Origin: a bacterium
Lineage (GTDB): Bacteria; Ratteibacteria; UBA8468; B48-G9; JAFGKM01
Assembly (NCBI GenBank): GCA_035371905.1
Contig: DAORXQ010000086.1
Location: 1 to 7,083 of the forward strand
Length of the DNA stretch: 7,083 nt
Direction of reading: 5' to 3'
The notes beneath the pieces were generated by a model that saw nothing but the letters and a program-made list of their open reading frames with translations, was not told the origin of the DNA and did not search any database. Both the position numbers and the translations under genes were made by a program. Shown piece after piece: positions 6,131 through 7,083 of the stretch. The number at the start of each line of letters is the position of its first letter. Position 1 is the first letter of the stretch.

Positions 6131-7083
6131 TTTCATCCCTTATTCTGGGAATTTCAATAAATACTTTTGTTCCTTCATTAACATTGCTTTCCACTTTAAT
6201 TTTTCCTTTATGTTCCTCTATTATTCTCAAAACAATTGATAAACCTAAACCTGTTCCTTTCTGTTTTGTAGTAAAAAATGGGTCAAAAATTTTATTCATA
6301 ATTTCTTTTTTTATTCCTGTACCATTATCACTAATTATAACTTCTATTTTATTTTCGTTTTCAGTTAAAGTTATATCTATTATACCATCTTTATTATTCA
6401 GTGCTTCATAACTATTCATTAAAATATTTATAAAAACCTGTTTTAATTTTTCTCTATCCCCTTTTATTATAATATCTTGGTTAGGCAAATTTTTAATTAT
6501 TTTTACTTTTTTATCAGAAAATTGAAAATTTAAAAGAGTTAAAGTTGAATTCAATAACTCAGTTAAATTGACCTGTTCAAACTTCAAAATCTGTGGTTTT
6601 GCAAAAAGAAGAACCTGTTCCACAAGATTATTTATTCTATCTATTTCCTCATTTAGAACTTTTGCATACACTTCTCTGAATTCTGAATCATTATATCTTT
6701 TAGGGAAAAGGTCTGCAAATGTTTTTATAGCCACAAGTGGATTTTTGATTTCATGAGCAAGTCCGGCTGCCATAACTCCAAGGGAAGCTAGTTTTTCTGT
6801 CCTTCTTATTTCTTCTTCAAGTTGTTTTATCTGAGTCATATCTGAAAAGATAACCTGAACTCCAAGGGATTTATTATTTTCAAAAAGTGGAACAACTATT
6901 ATCCGAAATATATAGTTTTTATTGCTTATATTCATTTTTATTTCTTTTTCTTCTATATCTTGACTATCAATAGAAAGTTTTTTTTCCACAATAGGAATAA
7001 TCTGGCTGGGCAGAAATTCTCTAAAGTTCACGCCTTGCATTTTTTTCTCTTCTCTATTAAAAAATTTTTCCATTTGTGCCTTA
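6105..7083 (-). CDS. PAS-containing sensor histidine kinase, N-terminus cut by window edge
   Basis: This is the C-terminal part of a two-component sensor kinase that would autophosphorylate on His and pass the phosphate to response regulators. Numbering is from the first visible Met (base 7073). The visible order is the tail of a PAS domain (about 1-85), a short coiled linker, HisKA with HEIKNP (H107), and HATPase_c. The ATPase boxes are all intact: N-box Asn (N220), G1 DNGTGI (249-254), the FDPFFTTK lid (263-270) and G2 GTGLGLSI (273-280). The frame is open to the edge (Lys-Ala-Gln precede the Met). The first residues align with the middle of a PAS domain, matching the NKEGEKIL stretch in the next gene's PAS, so the Met is probably internal and the real start lies off the window. 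Any further sensor or membrane part is not visible; the visible part has no transmembrane segment. It overlaps the next gene by 26 bases, and the likely partners are the downstream receivers. Function by family is firm; the signal is unknown. Confidence 0.93.
   Translation of the reverse strand, partial: KAQMEKFFNREEKKMQGVNFREFLPSQIIPIVEKKLSIDSQDIEEKEIKMNISNKNYIFRIIVVPLFENNKSLGVQVIFSDMTQIKQLEEEIRRTEKLASLGVMAAGLAHEIKNPLVAIKTFADLFPKRYNDSEFREVYAKVLNEEIDRINNLVEQVLLFAKPQILKFEQVNLTELLNSTLTLLNFQFSDKKVKIIKNLPNQDIIIKGDREKLKQVFINILMNSYEALNNKDGIIDITLTENENKIEVIISDNGTGIKKEIMNKIFDPFFTTKQKGTGLGLSIVLRIIEEHKGKIKVESNVNEGTKVFIEIPRIRDENEISYDSE
6137..6141 (-). promoter_or_regulatory. Ribosome site deciding the start of the REC-GAF-PAS-HisKA gene
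   Basis: The minus strand reads AAGGG inside the end of the upstream kinase gene. It touches the ATG at 6136, too close for initiation there, but is six bases from the in-frame ATG at 6130. The resulting protein begins MKYLMIVSEDES, a normal receiver start. Confidence 0.6.

Noticed and set aside
6134..6136. ATG at 6136 as the start of the REC-GAF-PAS-HisKA gene
   Set aside because: The only ribosome-like sequence (AAGGG) abuts it. The next in-frame ATG at 6130 has correct spacing. The difference is two residues.
7071..7083. ATG at 7073 as a true start, with AAGG five bases upstream
   Set aside because: The residues after it align with the interior of a PAS domain and the frame is open to the edge, so an internal Met is more likely. 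The upstream sequence is needed to settle it.

Overview
The window is a single, tightly packed run of seven genes, all on the minus strand and read from the right edge towards the left. No gap between genes exceeds 15 bases and three junctions overlap, so this looks like the interior of one operon. Its promoter lies beyond the right edge and its end beyond the left edge. No tRNA, rRNA, mobile element, CRISPR array, repeat family or convincing terminator is visible.

The organism is a bacterium with AT-rich DNA, Shine-Dalgarno initiation, an MreB/MreC elongation system and a sigma-54 regulon (implied by the NtrC-type activator). Many A/T homopolymers and Lys/Ile/Asn/Glu-rich proteins suggest an uncultured or little-studied lineage. 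I cannot assign a phylum from sequence alone.

In transcription order: (1) the C-terminal part of a PAS-containing histidine kinase with every catalytic box intact, cut by the right edge; (2) a REC-GAF-PAS-HisKA protein related to the first kinase, whose phospho-acceptor His survives but whose ATP-binding domain has lost its key boxes, so it looks like a pseudokinase; (3) a complete NtrC-family sigma-54 activator (REC-AAA+-Fis); (4) a complete REC-GAF-HD-GYP protein, a predicted cyclic-di-GMP phosphodiesterase; (5) an 86-residue stand-alone beta-barrel protein of the EF-Tu-domain-2/U32-C-terminal type, preceded by a near-perfect Shine-Dalgarno; (6) MreB; (7) the first 62 codons of a likely MreC with an unusually short N-terminal region.

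Inference: the one intact kinase probably senses a signal through its PAS domain and feeds up to three receivers (pseudokinase, NtrC-type activator, HD-GYP protein). The outputs would then be sigma-54 transcription and cyclic-di-GMP breakdown, with cell-shape genes co-transcribed downstream. The most notable points are the kinase/pseudokinase pair, the joining of a signalling cassette to mreBC, and the small beta-barrel protein between the two halves.
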